A stretch of DNA of 9,502 bases, taken from the NCBI GenBank assembly GCA_945875065.1, contig CAMCJC010000075.1, positions 1 through 9,502 of the forward strand, written 5' to 3'. Of this stretch, positions 7,056-9,502 are shown piece after piece. The translations under genes and the position numbers were made by a program. Below the pieces are notes generated by a model. That model saw only the letters and a program-made list of their open reading frames with translations. It did not search any database and was not told the origin of the DNA. The stretch comes from an uncultured Propionibacteriaceae bacterium. Lineage in GTDB: Bacteria > Actinomycetota > Actinomycetes > Propionibacteriales > Propionibacteriaceae. Within the stretch, counting starts at the first letter, position 1. Each line of letters starts with the position of its first letter.

Positions 7056-8197
7056 CGCCGGTGGACACGATGGCGGAGTTGGGGGCTGTAGCGGGCACCG
7101 CACGCCTGTATACCGCCGACGAGCCACTGGAGCTGGTGGGTGGGGGACGACTCGAGGTGGTCGACGTAGCCTACGAGACCTACGGGACGCTGAATTCCAC
7201 CGGGTCCAACGCGTTGTTCATCTGTCACGCCCTGACGGGCGATGCACACGCCGCCGGTCAGCGCATCGGCGACAGACGTCCGGGGTGGTGGGACAATCTG
7301 ATCGGGCCCGGTAAGGCAGTCGACACAGACCGCTGGTATGTGGTGTGCGCCAATATTCTCGGTGGCTGTCGCGGCACCACCGGCCCTTCGTCGATCAACC
7401 CTGCCACCGGGCAGGCGTACGGCCTCGACTTTCCGCTGCTCGACATGGCGGACTTCGTCACCGTCCACCGTCGCCTAGCCCGGCATTTGGGCGTGGAACG
7501 CTGGGCTGTTCTGCTCGGCGGGTCGCTGGGCGGGATGCAGGTGCTGCAGTGGGCATTGTCCCACCCCGACGAGGTCGACAACGCGATCCTGATCGCATCG
7601 TCGTCGAGGCTTACTGCCGAGAACATCGCATTCTCCGCGGTCGGGAGACAGGCGATAATGCGCGATCCCGAGTTCTGCAACGGCAGGTTCTCCGATGCAG
7701 GCACCTCACCGGACCGGGGGTTGTCAGTGGCGAGGATGATGGCCCACATCACTTACCTGTCGGAGAAGGCGTTCAGCGAGAAGTTCGGCCGTGCGGCCCA
7801 GTCCGGGACCCTCGCCCCGGGCTTCGGCATCGACTTCGCCGTCGAAAGCTACCTTGAGCATCAGGGTGAGTCGTTCCTCACCCGCTTTGATGCCCTCAGC
7901 TATCTGTACCTGACGCGGGTAATGGACTACTTCGACCCGTTCGCTGCTCCCGACGCGCTTGATGCTCTTCGGGCCGACCCGGTGAAGTTCCTGGTGATGA
8001 GCTTCGACAGCGATTGGCGGTTCGCGACGTCGCAGTCGCGGCGGATCGTACAGCACTTGGAGCACGCGGGACTGCCGACGGCATTCCGCGAGATCAACTC
8101 GCCGTGGGGGCACGACTCGTTCCTCCTGGCTCTGCCCGCTTACCATGCCACCATCCAGGCTTTCCTAGACCGCGCCTTCGACGAGGTGCGCGGATGA
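7052..8197 (+). CDS. metX: Homoserine O-acyltransferase MetX, probably succinyl-CoA type
   Basis: A 381-residue cytoplasmic alpha/beta hydrolase-fold enzyme that acylates the hydroxyl of L-homoserine, the committed step of methionine synthesis. The oxyanion motif is NALFICHALTGDAHAAG (53-69). The nucleophile elbow is GGSLGGMQVLQW with Ser158. Asp321 and His354 (WGHDSF) complete the triad, and Arg228 in SVARMMAHITYLSE is the substrate-binding arginine. The residue two after the catalytic Asp is Arg323 (SFDSDWRF). In MetX enzymes that use succinyl-CoA this position is Arg, while acetyl-CoA enzymes normally read DSDRLY with Leu. I therefore infer homoserine O-succinyltransferase activity; acetyltransferase remains possible. 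A clear Shine-Dalgarno, AGGAG (7041-7045), lies six bases before the ATG, which overlaps the mrpG stop. A second Met at residue 7 is a less likely start. metW follows with a four-base overlap. Confidence 0.93.
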   Translation: MTPVDTMAELGAVAGTARLYTADEPLELVGGGRLEVVDVAYETYGTLNSTGSNALFICHALTGDAHAAGQRIGDRRPGWWDNLIGPGKAVDTDRWYVVCANILGGCRGTTGPSSINPATGQAYGLDFPLLDMADFVTVHRRLARHLGVERWAVLLGGSLGGMQVLQWALSHPDEVDNAILIASSSRLTAENIAFSAVGRQAIMRDPEFCNGRFSDAGTSPDRGLSVARMMAHITYLSEKAFSEKFGRAAQSGTLAPGFGIDFAVESYLEHQGESFLTRFDALSYLYLTRVMDYFDPFAAPDALDALRADPVKFLVMSFDSDWRFATSQSRRIVQHLEHAGLPTAFREINSPWGHDSFLLALPAYHATIQAFLDRAFDEVRG

Positions 8198-8784
8198 GGT
8201 CGGATCTGAAGCTGATCGCGGATCTGCTGCCGCCGCGCTCCCGCATCCTCGATCTGGGGTGCGGCGACGGAGAGTTGCTGCGTCGGCATGCCGCTAAGGG
8301 CGGTTCTGGAACTGGTGTGGAGATCGAGCCCGAGCCGTTTCTGGCGGCGTTGCGGCGCGGGGTCGACGTCATAGATCTCGATATCAACAGTCAGCTAGAC
8401 CAGTTCGCCGACGACTCCTACGATGTCGTCGTCCTCTCCCGGACCCTCCAGAACCTGAAACGGCCAGCACATGTCTTGCGCGAGATCTCGCGAATCGGCC
8501 AGCTATGTGTGGTGTCGATGCCGAACTTCGTGCATTGGCGGAACCGCCTCCGCCTGCTGACCGGGAGAATGCCTGTTACCCGCGATCTGCCCTACCAGTG
8601 GTATGACACGCCCAACCTGCACTACACGTCGCTCAAGGACCTGCGGCCCCTGTTCGATGATCTCGGACTGACGGTCGAGCGGTGGGTGCCTCTTGGTGAG
8701 ACCGGGCTCCCGCTGCCGTTGGGGCGGATTGGTGCGAACTGGTTCGCCAGCTCCGCCGTGTATCTTCTGCAGGCGAGCCGCTGA
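8194..8784 (+). CDS. metW: Methionine biosynthesis protein MetW (methyltransferase fold)
   Basis: A 196-residue protein with a Rossmann methyltransferase fold. Motif I is ILDLGCGDGELL (18-29), the acidic end of strand 2 is GVEIEP (41-46), and DVIDLDI (58-64) follows; the C-terminal half has the MetW-type segment from SMPNFVHWRNRLRLL (108-122) through PYQWYDTPNLHYTS (133-146). Members are near 190-200 residues. MetW accompanies MetX in many Proteobacteria, where it is needed for or stimulates homoserine acylation; its own enzymatic reaction is not settled. Shine-Dalgarno GAGGTG (8183-8188) lies five bases before the ATG, which overlaps the metX stop by four bases, supporting equal expression and complex formation with MetX. 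Confidence 0.93.
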   Translation: MRSDLKLIADLLPPRSRILDLGCGDGELLRRHAAKGGSGTGVEIEPEPFLAALRRGVDVIDLDINSQLDQFADDSYDVVVLSRTLQNLKRPAHVLREISRIGQLCVVSMPNFVHWRNRLRLLTGRMPVTRDLPYQWYDTPNLHYTSLKDLRPLFDDLGLTVERWVPLGETGLPLPLGRIGANWFASSAVYLLQASR

Positions 8785-9502
8785 TGGCATCGCGCCTTCC
8801 AGTTCTCGCCCGAGTCGTTGTGGCGCTGGCCGCGGGAGCGCTGCTCGCTCTCGGATTCCAGCCGTGGGGGCTATGGCCGCTGCCGATCGTAGGCGTGGCG
8901 CTCCTGACCTGGCTGGTCGAGGGGTGCACAGCGGGGAGTGCCTTCGGCTACGGCTTCGCGGCGGGAGTAGTGCTGAACTATCTGGTGATCTTCTGGGTTA
9001 GTGCGCAGGCGGGCCCGGCAGTCCATGCGTTGATCGCACTGATGGCATGTTGGATCGGGCTGGCGGCTTCGCTCACCGCACTGCTGCTGCGGTTGAAACG
9101 CAGGACGCTGTGGGTACCGACCGCGTGGGTGCTGATTGAGTTCGGCGCTCAAACGGTGCCGTTCCAGGGGTTTCCGTGGATACGGCTTGGGCATACGGTG
9201 ATCGACCAGCCGATGTCCGGCTGGCTTCCGGTTGTCGCGACTCCCGGCACGACATGGCTCGTGGCCTTCGCCGGCTGCCTCGTTCTGCGACTCGTTGCCC
9301 GGCCTCGTCGCCTGGTCCCGGTGCTGGCGCTCGGGGCGATCTTCGCCGTCGGGGCGCTCGTGAACCTGCGTCCGCTGCCGGCGCTGGATCGGGATGTCAC
9401 GGTCGGCATGGTGCAGGGCAATGTCGCGCTCGACCTTGATTACGGCTATATCGCGGCTACGGGAGCGGCCCCCAACCACCTCAGCGAGACCATCTTTTTG
9501 TT
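8784..9502 (+). CDS. lnt: Apolipoprotein N-acyltransferase Lnt, N-terminal part (cut by window edge)
   Basis: The first roughly 239 residues of a membrane acyltransferase that adds the third fatty acid to the N-terminal cysteine of lipoproteins; the reading frame is open at the right edge. Several hydrophobic segments (about 7-25, 32-48, 55-73, 81-102, 108-121, 147-170, 177-196) precede the carbon-nitrogen hydrolase domain, which begins at DVTVGMVQGNVALD (204-217). GFQPWGLWPLP (24-34) and FPWIRLGHTVIDQPMSGWLP (130-149) are typical Lnt segments. The catalytic Glu-Lys-Cys residues lie beyond the window, so activity cannot be judged. The ATG overlaps the metW stop by one base (TGATG) and has only a weak upstream Shine-Dalgarno. 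In some actinobacteria this gene is joined to a polyprenol-phosphate mannosyltransferase gene; that cannot be seen here. Confidence 0.92.
   Translation, partial: MASRLPVLARVVVALAAGALLALGFQPWGLWPLPIVGVALLTWLVEGCTAGSAFGYGFAAGVVLNYLVIFWVSAQAGPAVHALIALMACWIGLAASLTALLLRLKRRTLWVPTAWVLIEFGAQTVPFQGFPWIRLGHTVIDQPMSGWLPVVATPGTTWLVAFAGCLVLRLVARPRRLVPVLALGAIFAVGALVNLRPLPALDRDVTVGMVQGNVALDLDYGYIAATGAAPNHLSETIFL

Noticed and set aside
7000..7060. Methionine- or SAM-responsive riboswitch before metX
   Set aside because: There is no intergenic space: the metX ATG overlaps the mrpG stop, and I saw no SAM riboswitch-like stem set in the end of mrpG.

Overview
The window reads as a chromosomal segment of a high-GC Gram-positive bacterium (Actinomycetota). 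The evidence is the GC-rich coding, an actinobacterial-style L,D-transpeptidase lipoprotein, TAnnnT-type -10 boxes directly in front of start codons that lack a usable Shine-Dalgarno, and a tRNA-Pro with the sequence style of that phylum. I cannot name the genus. All protein genes are on the + strand and coding is nearly gapless; no stretch above about 170 bases lacks a gene.

Layout. (1) Bases 1-55, minus strand: a tRNA-Pro(GGG) gene cut by the left edge. (2) 56-166: divergent intergenic region holding a likely ldt promoter. (3) 167-1378: a secreted L,D-transpeptidase lipoprotein that cross-links peptidoglycan. (4) 1379-1447: a short intergenic region with a -10-like box, almost filled by a long near-perfect palindrome that runs into the next gene. 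(5) 1448-7055: a complete six-gene group-2 type Mrp (Mnh/Pha) cation/proton antiporter operon in the order mrpA' (MrpA fused to MrpB), mrpC, mrpD, mrpE, mrpF, mrpG. (6) 7052-8784: metX and metW for methionine synthesis. (7) 8784 to the right edge: the start of lnt, apolipoprotein N-acyltransferase.

From mrpA' to lnt, nine consecutive genes are joined by stop/start overlaps of 4 bases (ATGA) or 1 base (TGATG), with no intergenic base. This implies one polycistronic, translationally coupled unit that combines a membrane Na+(K+)/H+ antiporter, the acylation step of methionine synthesis and the last step of lipoprotein maturation. MetX carries the Asp-Trp-Arg signature associated with succinyl-CoA use and is paired with MetW, a combination better known from Proteobacteria than from actinobacteria. 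The Ldt lipoprotein at the left is a possible substrate of the Lnt encoded at the right.

The most striking non-coding structure is a 48-base palindrome at 1409-1456 (20 of 21 possible pairs, hexaloop). It contains the putative mrp -10 box and buries the mrpA' start codon in its 3' arm. I saw no CRISPR array, insertion sequence, phage gene or evident undescribed multi-gene system; the genes themselves belong to known families.
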